Source: RQOF01 sp964461135
Lineage (GTDB): Bacteria; Calditrichota; Calditrichia; RBG-13-44-9
NCBI GenBank assembly: GCA_964461135.1
Contig: CAYWTB010000033.1
Span: 1 to 44,324 of the forward strand
Direction of reading: 5' to 3'
Length of the DNA stretch: 44,324 nt
The notes under the pieces are model-generated. The model did not search any database and was not told the DNA's origin. It worked only from the letters and a program-made list of their open reading frames with translations. The position numbers and the translations under genes were made by a program. Shown here in pieces: positions 8,805 to 16,988 of this stretch (position 1 is the stretch's first letter; each line of letters opens with the position of its first letter).

Positions 8805-11287
8805 TTCATTTTTCCCCCGTTAACCATGTTGACAAAAAGTGTAATGGCGCCGGGAATTCCAGCCGGCAACTGTCTGAAAAAAGAAATTCCGGTGTAGATA
8901 TAAACACCCTTTCCGTAGGTGGTGTAAAGTAATCCGCCTTCCCGGGGTTCTTCTCCCGGATCATGCGAAGATAGCGGAGTCTGGTAATGTGAATCCCACT
9001 GGTCAGCAAAATACAATCCGCGTTCCTGCACCCAGCCGTCAAAATCCTGCAGTGTTATTTTGTTGGGGGCATTCAACAGGGGATGCTCAGGAATTAGTAG
9101 TGAAACCGGAGCATCTTCCACCGATACTCGCTCATGCGATATGCGGAAAGGGTAGGGCCCCAGGCTGTCCAGTACCAGACCGCGTGTGACGCTGTATTGC
9201 ACCAGCAGTGTACCTCCCCGGTATACATAATCCAGTAATCTGGAATTGTCACGTTTCAGCCATGGATTGGTATTGTAGGCCCTGATGCCGCAAATGATGG
9301 CGTCAAATTTTGACAGATCCAGACCGCTCACATCATTTTCACCCAGGAGTGTTACCTCATAACCCAATTGCTGCAGGATGCCGGGTACATCATCCCCGGA
9401 TCCCATAATGTAACCGATCTCACGCGGGGGTAAATTCAGATTCAGGCGCAGAAAAACAGACTGCGTTAGCGGGAATAAGGTCTGCATGGGAATATGAGGA
9501 TAATCGATAGTAACCATGTGAGGAAGAGGGGAAATGCCGGATTGAGACGTCAGCACCTGCACAGAGATTCGTGAATCCGTTTGTGAGGGAATAGTGTTGA
9601 ATGAGATTGCCGCGGTTTGATCTTTTTTCAGATCTGTAAAGCTGTGGTTTTGTGTTTCGGTTTCCCATCCGGTGGGTAATCCTAATTGAATGGTTCCGGA
9701 TTCACTGTTATCCATGGCGGTCAGGTCAACCTCCACCGGACGGGAGATTTTGTCCGGGAAGATGTAGGCTTTTTCAGCAAAATTTGCAAGGATCGCCGGG
9801 GCAATCACCAGTTGCCTAACCCGCTGTCCCTGCACCTGATCCGTCCACTTGTAAACCACCGGCATCTCATATTTGAACAAATTCTTGCCTATTTGCAGGT
9901 TGAAAATCACGGTTACGGCGGGAGGACTTTGCGGACGCCCGATCAGGGTTTGTTGGCTTACATGATAGCTTCCTTTGTCCGGTTTTTCTGTCAACCAGTA
10001 AGGTAGAGTGATAGGAGTCTTTTCCGGAACTTTTAGCCGGGTGCGCCAGATTCGGGGCAAATTAAAATCCAGCGATTTTCCAATGAGCGTCTTTCTTTGC
10101 ACCAGGGGGAAATCGATATTCGCCAATGAGACCGATTGGGGTGATCGATTCAGGGCTGTCAAAGTCAGGTTCAAGGAATCACCGGGTGTGGCATAATAAT
10201 TATCGGAGGTTGCTTCCAGCCACAGGCCGGCACAGGCGTAGATAATATTATCCAGTTCCTTCTGCTTCCGTGTGATCAGGCTGGAAGCGGGCAGCCGGTC
10301 AATCGCCTGACGGATTTGCAGCAGCAGGTTTATGCTCCGGGAGGGTTGAGCAGTATTAAACTCCTGCACAGCTTTTTCAAGCAGGTCATCTATTTTTTTC
10401 CCGCCTTTTATTCGCTGCCATCCCAGAGGTATACCCTCAAATATATCCGATTGGGCGGAATCTCCTGCCAGTATCTGGAAGTATTCGCGGGAACTTCCGC
10501 GCCATGGAGCAGCGCCAAATCCCTGGCTTTTATGCATGCTGCGGCTGGCCGCGGCAATTTCACCATACGATTTTCCCAGCAGGGTATTATAACTCCCCAG
10601 GTCTACCCAGGGCATGCGGGTGGTGTCCATATTCTGGCTCCTGAGAGCCGGATGCCAGGCATTCCACAAAATCCGTTTTGGCTGCCAGGTTTGAACATAT
10701 TGCAGCTGTTCCGGGAAGCGCCGGGGGTCACCGGCGGCATTAAATGCTTCCAGAGCCAGCATGGCGGATGCCCGGTGATGCCCGTGCCCGCCCACTTCAG
10801 GTGTGAATCGGGTGATCAGAATATCCGGCTGAAACTCCCGGATTATCCATATCACATCAGAAAGAATTTTTTCTTCTCCCCAGATGGACAGTGCTTCCTG
10901 AGGGGATTTGGAATAGCCAAAGTCGATGGCGCTCGTAAAGAATTGCTCGGCACCATCTATGCGGCGAGCGGCCAGGAGTTCCTGAGTTCTGATAATACCC
11001 AGTATTTCATCGGATTCCGGGCCGATCAGATTCTGACCGCCGTCACCACGGGTGATTGACAGGTACCCGGTTCTGACCAGTTTTCCCTTTGACAGGTAGG
11101 CAAGCAATGCAGTGTTTTCATCATCCGGATGAGCAGCGATGTAAAGTGCACTGCCCAGAATCCGCATTTTTTCCAACGCCAACTGAATTTCCGCAGCATC
11201 TATATTCCGGGGGACAGTGCTCCAGCCGGACTGAAAAGGAAATAAAATGACTAACAGGATAAAGGAAATTATTCCCGCAGTTTTCAT
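8801..11287 (-). CDS. Exported PIG-L (LmbE-like) deacetylase with C-terminal extension
   Basis: An 828-residue protein with a signal peptide (about residues 1-23, ending SGWS) and an N-terminal PIG-L/LmbE zinc N-deacetylase domain. The metal and catalytic motif AAHPDDE is at residues 51-57 (His53, Asp55, Asp56), TRGDGGQN follows, and the third zinc ligand lies in GGHGHHRAS. Family members remove the acetyl group from N-acetylglucosamine-type conjugates. After about residue 360 come beta-rich domains and then a Rossmann/glutamine-amidotransferase-like module (FDAIICGIRAYNT, YVYRGGTLLVQY, DGWVQERGLYFADQW). This long architecture is common in FCB bacteria. AAAGG lies eight bases before the ATG. 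It heads a four-gene minus-strand run with a small membrane protein, DinB and an SSS transporter. That grouping suggests processing and uptake of an amino-sugar compound in the envelope; this is inference. Confidence 0.87.
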   Translation of the reverse strand: MKTAGIISFILLVILFPFQSGWSTVPRNIDAAEIQLALEKMRILGSALYIAAHPDDENTALLAYLSKGKLVRTGYLSITRGDGGQNLIGPESDEILGIIRTQELLAARRIDGAEQFFTSAIDFGYSKSPQEALSIWGEEKILSDVIWIIREFQPDILITRFTPEVGGHGHHRASAMLALEAFNAAGDPRRFPEQLQYVQTWQPKRILWNAWHPALRSQNMDTTRMPWVDLGSYNTLLGKSYGEIAAASRSMHKSQGFGAAPWRGSSREYFQILAGDSAQSDIFEGIPLGWQRIKGGKKIDDLLEKAVQEFNTAQPSRSINLLLQIRQAIDRLPASSLITRKQKELDNIIYACAGLWLEATSDNYYATPGDSLNLTLTALNRSPQSVSLANIDFPLVQRKTLIGKSLDFNLPRIWRTRLKVPEKTPITLPYWLTEKPDKGSYHVSQQTLIGRPQSPPAVTVIFNLQIGKNLFKYEMPVVYKWTDQVQGQRVRQLVIAPAILANFAEKAYIFPDKISRPVEVDLTAMDNSESGTIQLGLPTGWETETQNHSFTDLKKDQTAAISFNTIPSQTDSRISVQVLTSQSGISPLPHMVTIDYPHIPMQTLFPLTQSVFLRLNLNLPPREIGYIMGSGDDVPGILQQLGYEVTLLGENDVSGLDLSKFDAIICGIRAYNTNPWLKRDNSRLLDYVYRGGTLLVQYSVTRGLVLDSLGPYPFRISHERVSVEDAPVSLLIPEHPLLNAPNKITLQDFDGWVQERGLYFADQWDSHYQTPLSSHDPGEEPREGGLLYTTYGKGVYIYTGISFFRQLPAGIPGAITLFVNMVNGGKMK

Positions 11288-11751
11288 GAATTTAACCTTT
11301 GTAATCGATAAATAGGCTATCTTTTCGCGAAGTTCCCATTCTCCTCAACATCTCTGGAGAGTATCTATCTGAAACAGCCCGTGGTTTCCGTTATTTATCT
11401 GAAAACAATATACAACTGGTGAAATAAAATAAAATATTGCAATGGAGTCAATCTCTATTTGGCGGTCATATCCTTTTTGAATTCGGGTCATACTGTTGCA
11501 AATTATTCACAGCAGTCTTTTATTATCACAGCCTAGGCATTTTTTGGCCAGTATTGTTTCCTGCTTCAATATCTTGTTATTATTCAAATTAACAAAATTA
11601 TAATTGTTTGGCATGAAACCTGTAGCAAGAAAAGCATGGAAGATCTGAATAACAGCAGAATCTATACAGAAGGCAAAAAATAATGGAAATTATGTCTTCA
11701 GCGCCGATAATAAAAAAATGCATAATGAACACAAATTAAGGAGGATTTATC
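11288..11751. other. Divergent intergenic region (PIG-L / lipoprotein)
   Basis: About 460 bp between two divergent genes, presumably with promoters for both. I see no gene in it. A sigma-54-like element is at 11609-11624 (listed separately) and a strong AAGGAGGA ribosome site is just before 11752. The rest is AT-rich with no clear inverted repeat. Confidence 0.5.
11609..11624 (+). promoter_or_regulatory. Candidate sigma-54 (RpoN) promoter
   Basis: TGGCATG, four bases, then CTGTA matches the -24/-12 layout of sigma-54 promoters (TGGCACG-N4-TTGCA) with correct spacing. The -24 half is nearly perfect; the -12 half has GT in place of the usual GC, which weakens it. It would start transcription about 115 bp before the lipoprotein gene. 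A sigma-54 activator is encoded downstream at 16985. Confidence 0.3.
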
Positions 11752-13203
11752 ATGTTATGTGGAAGGAGTAAGCAGTTTTTAAGGTTTTTAATTATGGCCG
11801 TTTCGCTGTTAATGCTGGTATTGCAATCTTGCGATAAAAATACCACCGAACCGGAAGCGCCGGAGCTCAAGCTGAGCAGCGGGGTAACGGACGGTCTGGT
11901 GAGCAGCTGGCAAACGATCCATTCGGTTAATACCATGGGAGAAATGAACAGCCTGCTTTCAGATGGGCCGGAGACAGATGAGGGGGAATTTACCGGTATT
12001 AATTCGGTTAGGGAGATTCGTACCGAGTATGCTAAATTGCAGAAAGATCTGAGGGTGGCAACTGCCAGTAGGGCTCCGGGTATGATAGAGAGTGAAGATT
12101 CCCTTTTGTTGTTTATCGACTGGACGGATCCCATTAGCGGAGTATCGGTGCGCAAAGCATTATACTATAACAGGATGACCGGAATTGCCCGCTATTATGA
12201 AGCCATATACCAGTTTCCCACCCAGCTGCGGCTAGCCTACGATTCCACTGAAATAAAGGCCGACCTCAATTTTACACTTGATATTTCCACGGACGATAGA
12301 TTCATTTCTCTCTCCAAGCTAACCCTCTTTAAGGATGGATTTTTTGTAAGAAAAATTGAAGCCGAAGCCGTGGCCACTGATTATGATGCCAATAATCAGG
12401 TCACCGGGGCAACGGCTTCTAATCATGTATGGTACGGAGATCAGAGCCGGCTGGATCAACTGACCCAAACCCTGGAAATAAATCCGGATGAATCCGGTTC
12501 CATCAGTGAACGGCTGGATTACCGGGATGGAACCTTTCTGGAAAAGATGATCAATTTCTATCCGGATTACACGGGGGATTTCAGTGAGACCTGGCGGGAC
12601 GGAACGCATGTTTCCGGAACATTTGACCGGCTGGAAGATGATAATCATGCACAGGTGCAGAGAACAATAGATTTTCCCGGTGGTTACCTGCTGGATAAGA
12701 TTCAGCAACTGGCGGATGTAACACTCAATTCTGCTGATTCCACCACGCGGGTATTATTCAATGAGAAACTGTTTTTCAGCTCTGGCAGATTGGACACCAG
12801 CCAGATTGAGGTGACAGAATTTTATGAAAACGGTTTGAAAAAAACTCATCTGGTAGGCGCCAGGAGTGATGGCTCGGTTGCAGATCTGCTGGTGACGGCT
12901 TTCCCGGAATATCAGGATCTGGACGGCAGTTACATCGGACGGGAAGGTTATTACAGCCTCATTCATGCCATTCTTTACAGTGACGGAAGTGGGGAATTGT
13001 GGTTAACTGTTTATCTGAGTGAAACTGCCTATCAGAATGGTGAACCACCACTGGTCTCCATCTACATCCACTTTAATCCCGACGGAAGCGGTGATGGTGA
13101 GATTACTGAAAATGCAAATAAATACACCGTGCAGGTCCAGCCCAATGGAAATATGACCGTGCACGATGATCAGGGATCAAGTAAAACCGTAAACGGTTAT
13201 TGA
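11752..13203 (+). CDS. Hypothetical lipoprotein
   Basis: A 483-residue protein with a type II signal peptide: Arg/Lys-rich start, hydrophobic stretch and lipobox LQSC with Cys27 as the lipidated residue, followed by Asp at +2. The first half has a mixed alpha/beta appearance (residues about 90-200, FIDWTDPISGVSVRKALYYN). The rest repeats short beta motifs of the type DGTFLEKMINFYPDYTGDF and ETWRDGTHVSGTFD, reminiscent of MORN-like beta-hairpin repeats, though I cannot name a family. The C-terminus ends in glycine/Asp-rich strands (FNPDGSGDGEITEN). AAGGAGGA precedes the ATG by seven bases and a strong terminator follows, so it is probably a single-gene transcript. Envelope location is well supported; function unknown. 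Confidence 0.8.
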   Translation: MLCGRSKQFLRFLIMAVSLLMLVLQSCDKNTTEPEAPELKLSSGVTDGLVSSWQTIHSVNTMGEMNSLLSDGPETDEGEFTGINSVREIRTEYAKLQKDLRVATASRAPGMIESEDSLLLFIDWTDPISGVSVRKALYYNRMTGIARYYEAIYQFPTQLRLAYDSTEIKADLNFTLDISTDDRFISLSKLTLFKDGFFVRKIEAEAVATDYDANNQVTGATASNHVWYGDQSRLDQLTQTLEINPDESGSISERLDYRDGTFLEKMINFYPDYTGDFSETWRDGTHVSGTFDRLEDDNHAQVQRTIDFPGGYLLDKIQQLADVTLNSADSTTRVLFNEKLFFSSGRLDTSQIEVTEFYENGLKKTHLVGARSDGSVADLLVTAFPEYQDLDGSYIGREGYYSLIHAILYSDGSGELWLTVYLSETAYQNGEPPLVSIYIHFNPDGSGDGEITENANKYTVQVQPNGNMTVHDDQGSSKTVNGY

Positions 13204-13210
13204 CATGAGA

Positions 13211-13236
13211 GGGGGCCGTTCCGGCCCCTTTCTGTT
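13211..13236 (+). terminator. Rho-independent terminator of the lipoprotein gene
   Basis: A seven-pair GC-only stem, GGGGCCG at 13212-13218 and CGGCCCC at 13222-13228, with a three-base loop is followed at once by a T-rich run (TTTCTGTTTT). It begins eight bases after the lipoprotein stop codon. Confidence 0.88.
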
Positions 13237-13312
13237 TTATCGGGATTAGACCTTGTTGGAATTATACAAAATGACTAAATTAAGCGCAGATTTTGAAAAT
13301 AGAATTACTGAA

Positions 13313-14650
13313 ATGATTAACCTTTCTTTACGATTCCTTTTTATCATTTCCATTTTTTCCTGGCCTTTCCCGTTTCCCGCTATTGGACAGGATGAACCCC
13401 GGCCCCAGGCTACTCTGGAAGTTGAATCAATCGAAATATCAGGCAATACCAAAACGACTCCGGGTGTGGTTCGCTCTTTTGTTCCTTTCCGGGAAGGGGA
13501 TAAAATAAACAAATACCAACTGGAAGAATGCTCGCGTGGTTTAGAAAATTCCAATTTCTTCAAGTCCGTCAATGTCTATACTCAGCCGGGAAAGTCCCGC
13601 GGGACAGTAGTCGTTTTTGTGGAGGTGAAGGAACGGCACTGGCCATATTTTCAGTTCAGAGGCGGTTTTAATGAGCTTGACGGCTGGTATCTCAGTCCCA
13701 TCGGCTTGAGATTTGACAATATTTTCGGACGCGGTAATTATATGGGAATCGAATTTCTCATCGGGGACCGGCTTACCGGACTCGATATCTCCTATCTGCG
13801 CCCGAGCATCATGAAATCTTCCCTGAATTTCGGCGTGCGGCTCCTCACGCGCAGCTGGAATTTTGTTCATTATATAGATGGGGATAAATACCTGCAGAAA
13901 GTCGATAACAGTGGGCTATGTTTCCGGCTTAATGGAAATAAGGGAGTAATGAAATATCTGTGGTTCGATTTCGTCATGGAATCCTACACGGCCCAGGATT
14001 TTGTCCGCAAAGCGGGTGACCGGGATATCGAGGCCGCCTTGCCGGAGGTTCTGCAGCCCTTTGAAGGCAAAAAGAATATCGGACGATTTGTGGTGAGCCT
14101 CAATCTGGATTCTCGTAACAATCCGTTTTATCCCACCAGCGGCTGGTGGGGAAGCCTATCTCTGGACCAGGTGAGCACCCAGCTGGGCTCGTTCACCAAT
14201 TATAATAAGTGGATCCTTGATTTACGCATCTATCAGGAAATTACCCGCAAATGGGTCTTTGCCATGAAAGCTAAAGGGGGATGGATCAGTGATCAGGCCC
14301 CGTTTTATGACAGTTTTTATCTGGGCGGACCCAATTCACTGCGGGGTTATGCAGAGCGAAGTTTGAATCCCCAGGGATATGCCTCCCGCCTGGTATTGGG
14401 CAGCGCGGAGATCAGGTTCCCCATGACCAGTGACGGATTTCCCAGACATTTTCTTACCGGTGTGATATTTTATGATATCGGACAGGCCTGGAATAGACAG
14501 GATTCCTTCCAGCCAGATCAGCTGCACAGTGATGTGGGCTATGGTTTCCGCGTTAATATCCCGTTTATCGGATTAGTGCGGCTGGATTTCGCTTACCCGG
14601 TGCCGGATTATGACATGAGAGTTGTTCTCTCTCTGGGCCATATCTTCTGA
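13313..14650 (+). CDS. BamA/TamA-like outer-membrane barrel protein with a single POTRA domain
   Basis: A protein of about 445 residues in the Omp85 superfamily. A signal peptide (MINLSLRFLFIISIFSW to GQ) is followed by one POTRA repeat (EVESIEISGNTKTTPGVVRSF to VVVFVEVKERHWP) and a 16-strand-type barrel. The barrel shows GRGNYMGIEFLIG, the motif DSRNNPFYPTSGWWGSL, the (V/I)RGY-type lock motif (SLRGYAERSL) and the terminal strand VVLSLGHIF ending in Phe. Omp85 proteins insert or secrete proteins in the outer membrane. With one POTRA and a short length it is unlikely to be the essential BamA (usually five POTRAs) and resembles TamA-like or accessory members. Two further in-frame starts at 13253 (TTG) and 13271 (ATG) would put charged residues before the signal peptide, so I prefer 13313, without a strong ribosome site. 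DUF4390 and a two-component pair follow. Confidence 0.82.
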   Translation: MINLSLRFLFIISIFSWPFPFPAIGQDEPRPQATLEVESIEISGNTKTTPGVVRSFVPFREGDKINKYQLEECSRGLENSNFFKSVNVYTQPGKSRGTVVVFVEVKERHWPYFQFRGGFNELDGWYLSPIGLRFDNIFGRGNYMGIEFLIGDRLTGLDISYLRPSIMKSSLNFGVRLLTRSWNFVHYIDGDKYLQKVDNSGLCFRLNGNKGVMKYLWFDFVMESYTAQDFVRKAGDRDIEAALPEVLQPFEGKKNIGRFVVSLNLDSRNNPFYPTSGWWGSLSLDQVSTQLGSFTNYNKWILDLRIYQEITRKWVFAMKAKGGWISDQAPFYDSFYLGGPNSLRGYAERSLNPQGYASRLVLGSAEIRFPMTSDGFPRHFLTGVIFYDIGQAWNRQDSFQPDQLHSDVGYGFRVNIPFIGLVRLDFAYPVPDYDMRVVLSLGHIF

Positions 14651-14721
14651 AAAAATGACGGGGCAAATCAGGAAATTGATTTCATGCGGAATACGGTTTA
14701 ATATTAAACGAATGGGTCTAT

Positions 14722-15447
14722 TTGAAGAAAAGCGGTAAAAAAATACCAGATGAATCCCGGATAGTTACCGGTTTCGGGCTGGTCTGCAGGCTGACGGGAA
14801 ACCGCCTGTTGTGGATGGGCCTTTCCTTCTTAATAGTCCTGCCGCTTTGGGGACAGGATTACCGTATTAACACCATTCTTCCGTACCTGAAAAATGATTC
14901 CCTCATGGTGGATATAGCCGTGCTAAATTTCCCCGAGGGAAAAATCCGAAAAACTCTTCTGGCCGGCATTCCTCTGGATATTGATCTCTCACTCATCTTG
15001 CTGAACTCACCGCAGCGAAAAATAGCTGAGAAAGTATATGACGGCAAGATACTCTACGATGTGTGGGAGGAACATTTCCAGGTAAAGGGTTTGGGGGAAG
15101 CTAATCCCGGTTTCAGCTCTCTGGAGCAGCTGCAGGACTGGTTCGGGAATCTTTGCTGTTTAACACTGACTTCGTTTGATCAAATGAAGACCGGTGAATT
15201 TTATCGGGTGAAAGCCGAACTGAAAGTAGTTATATTGGGAAAAAAGCAGAGTCAGGAACTGACATCCTGGTTGCAGAAGAGTGATCAGACGGAGGAGGAT
15301 ATTGCCACGGAGGATCGTTCTACCGGTTTTCGCCTTAACCTGAATCAGCTGATTCAATTATTTTTCTCGGGTGAAGGTAAACAGGAAATGTTCCGGGCAT
15401 CGGTGCTCTCTGCTAAATTTACTGTGGCGGATCTGAATTATCCATGA
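14722..15447 (+). CDS. DUF4390 family protein
   Basis: A 241-residue protein with an N-terminal hydrophobic segment (LLWMGLSFLIVLPLWGQ, about residues 29-45) that acts as signal peptide or anchor. A DUF4390-type domain follows: LMVDIAVLNFPEGKIRKTLLAGIPLDIDLSLILL, VYDGKILYDVWEEHF, FYRVKAELKVVILG. Family members lie directly upstream of NtrY-like kinases and have no proven function; a periplasmic location sensed by the kinase is a reasonable guess. The start is uncertain: a TTG at 14722 is used, with no clear ribosome site, and starting inside the hydrophobic segment is possible. Its stop overlaps the kinase start by ATGA, so the two are probably translationally coupled. Confidence 0.75.
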   Translation: MKKSGKKIPDESRIVTGFGLVCRLTGNRLLWMGLSFLIVLPLWGQDYRINTILPYLKNDSLMVDIAVLNFPEGKIRKTLLAGIPLDIDLSLILLNSPQRKIAEKVYDGKILYDVWEEHFQVKGLGEANPGFSSLEQLQDWFGNLCCLTLTSFDQMKTGEFYRVKAELKVVILGKKQSQELTSWLQKSDQTEEDIATEDRSTGFRLNLNQLIQLFFSGEGKQEMFRASVLSAKFTVADLNYP

Positions 15448-16988
15448 AAAAAATACGGACTAGAATAGTGGCAGTACTGGTACTGACGGTTTTCATTCCG
15501 CTGGTACCAATTTCTGTTGTGGTATTCAACCTGATACAGCGCAGTTACCAGATCGGAGTGCATCCCCAGATTGAAGCTGCCCTGGAAAATGGATTGTATT
15601 TTTCGAAAAGTATATATGATATGCAGCGGACACATCTGCTCAAAAATCTGGAATTGCTGGGTCAATCCATCTCTGCCGGCGGGGAAATTCCGGGAACAGA
15701 GTCCCAACTCTTCGACCAGGCCGGTTTTGATACCCTTTACTGGGAATTCCGCTCTTTGCTGCTGCTGGATGAGCAGGACCATATCCTTTCTCAGAAAAAT
15801 TACCAGCCGGAAAAGCCAGCAAATTTTGATCCCCGGATTCTTAAAGAGCTGGAATCACAGCCGCAGGAAGGAATTGTGGTTTCGGACCGCCTGAATAATC
15901 TCTATTCCGCCGTCTTGAAATACAGTCCGCCTGGGAGTCCTGCCCGCTTTATGGTTTTGCGGGCGGCAATGAAACCGTCATTTCTGGCACAATCGGATCA
16001 TCTTCTGCAGGTTCATCAGATCTATCAGTCACTGGACCTGGCGCGGAATTCCCTGATAAAAAGTTTTCTGTACACCTTTCTGGTAATTGCAGGTATTTTA
16101 CTGGTGGTTGTGGTTCTGGCCGGTATATGGATGTCGTCCCGCATAACCGCGCCTCTCTCGAAGCTGGTCCAAGCCACGTCGGAACTGGGAAAAGGCAACC
16201 TGGACTTTCGTTTGCCGGTTGAGCACGGTAAAGACGAACTGGGCCAGCTGATGCAGCATTTCAATCAAATGGCAGAGCAATTGAAAACCAACCAGGAACG
16301 TCTGATATATCTGGAGAAAATAGGTGCCTGGCAGCAGATGGCCAGAAAAATAGCGCACGAGGTCAAAAATCCGCTCACACCCATCCAGCTGACTATCCAG
16401 CAACTGGTAGATAAATATCCGGATAATAATGAAGACTATTCTCGCCTGCTGAATGAATGTTCCGCCATAATTCAGGAAGAGATCGGCAGCCTGCGCCGGC
16501 TGGTAACGGAATTCTCCGAATTCGGACGTTTGCCTGAGCTTACGCTGGAAACCGCTGATCTGAATGAGCTGATACGGGATGTAAGCGGGCTTTATGCAAC
16601 ACGTCTTGAGCTTCGGCTGGATGAGCAAATTGAATTAAGCCGGTTTGATCTGGACCGCATGCGACGGGTGCTGATAAATCTTATCGAGAATGCCATGCAG
16701 GCGGATCCGGGAAATTCTCCCATTATAATCAGCACGCAACTGACCGGTAATCACATCCTCCTGAAAGTGAAAGACCGGGGAGAGGGTATTCCCTCCGAGC
16801 TATTACCCCGGATTTTTGAGCCGTATGTTTCCGGTAAAAAGGAGGGGTCCGGATTGGGTCTGGCCATTACCCGCCTGTTTATTGAGGAGCAGCAGGGGTT
16901 GATACGGGTGAAATCCCTCCAGGGTGAAGGGTCGGAATTTATCATAGAATTGCCGTTAAACATTCATCCAAAACAAGCCCGGAAATGA
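15444..16988 (+). CDS. NtrY-like sensor histidine kinase
   Basis: A 514-residue membrane kinase. TM1 (about 6-28), a periplasmic sensor region of about 165 residues and TM2 (about 205-226, TFLVIAGILLVVVVLAGIW) are followed by a HAMP linker (SSRITAPLSKLVQATSELG). The phosphoacceptor block is RKIAHEVKNPLTPIQL with His305, then the ATPase lid motifs NLIENAMQAD (N box), VKDRGEGIP (G1), FEPYVSG (F box) and GSGLGLAI (G2). All catalytic boxes are intact. The order DUF4390-kinase-regulator, each pair overlapping by ATGA, indicates one translationally coupled unit with the cognate response regulator. The NtrY-type layout normally signals to a sigma-54 activator. The stimulus is unknown; proximity to an Omp85 protein suggests envelope state, as inference. 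Confidence 0.92.
   Translation: MKKIRTRIVAVLVLTVFIPLVPISVVVFNLIQRSYQIGVHPQIEAALENGLYFSKSIYDMQRTHLLKNLELLGQSISAGGEIPGTESQLFDQAGFDTLYWEFRSLLLLDEQDHILSQKNYQPEKPANFDPRILKELESQPQEGIVVSDRLNNLYSAVLKYSPPGSPARFMVLRAAMKPSFLAQSDHLLQVHQIYQSLDLARNSLIKSFLYTFLVIAGILLVVVVLAGIWMSSRITAPLSKLVQATSELGKGNLDFRLPVEHGKDELGQLMQHFNQMAEQLKTNQERLIYLEKIGAWQQMARKIAHEVKNPLTPIQLTIQQLVDKYPDNNEDYSRLLNECSAIIQEEIGSLRRLVTEFSEFGRLPELTLETADLNELIRDVSGLYATRLELRLDEQIELSRFDLDRMRRVLINLIENAMQADPGNSPIIISTQLTGNHILLKVKDRGEGIPSELLPRIFEPYVSGKKEGSGLGLAITRLFIEEQQGLIRVKSLQGEGSEFIIELPLNIHPKQARK

Noticed and set aside
10316..11059. Long plus-strand open frame within the PIG-L gene
   Set aside because: It is antisense to a well-conserved gene, has no ribosome site and reads as a shadow of the opposite strand.
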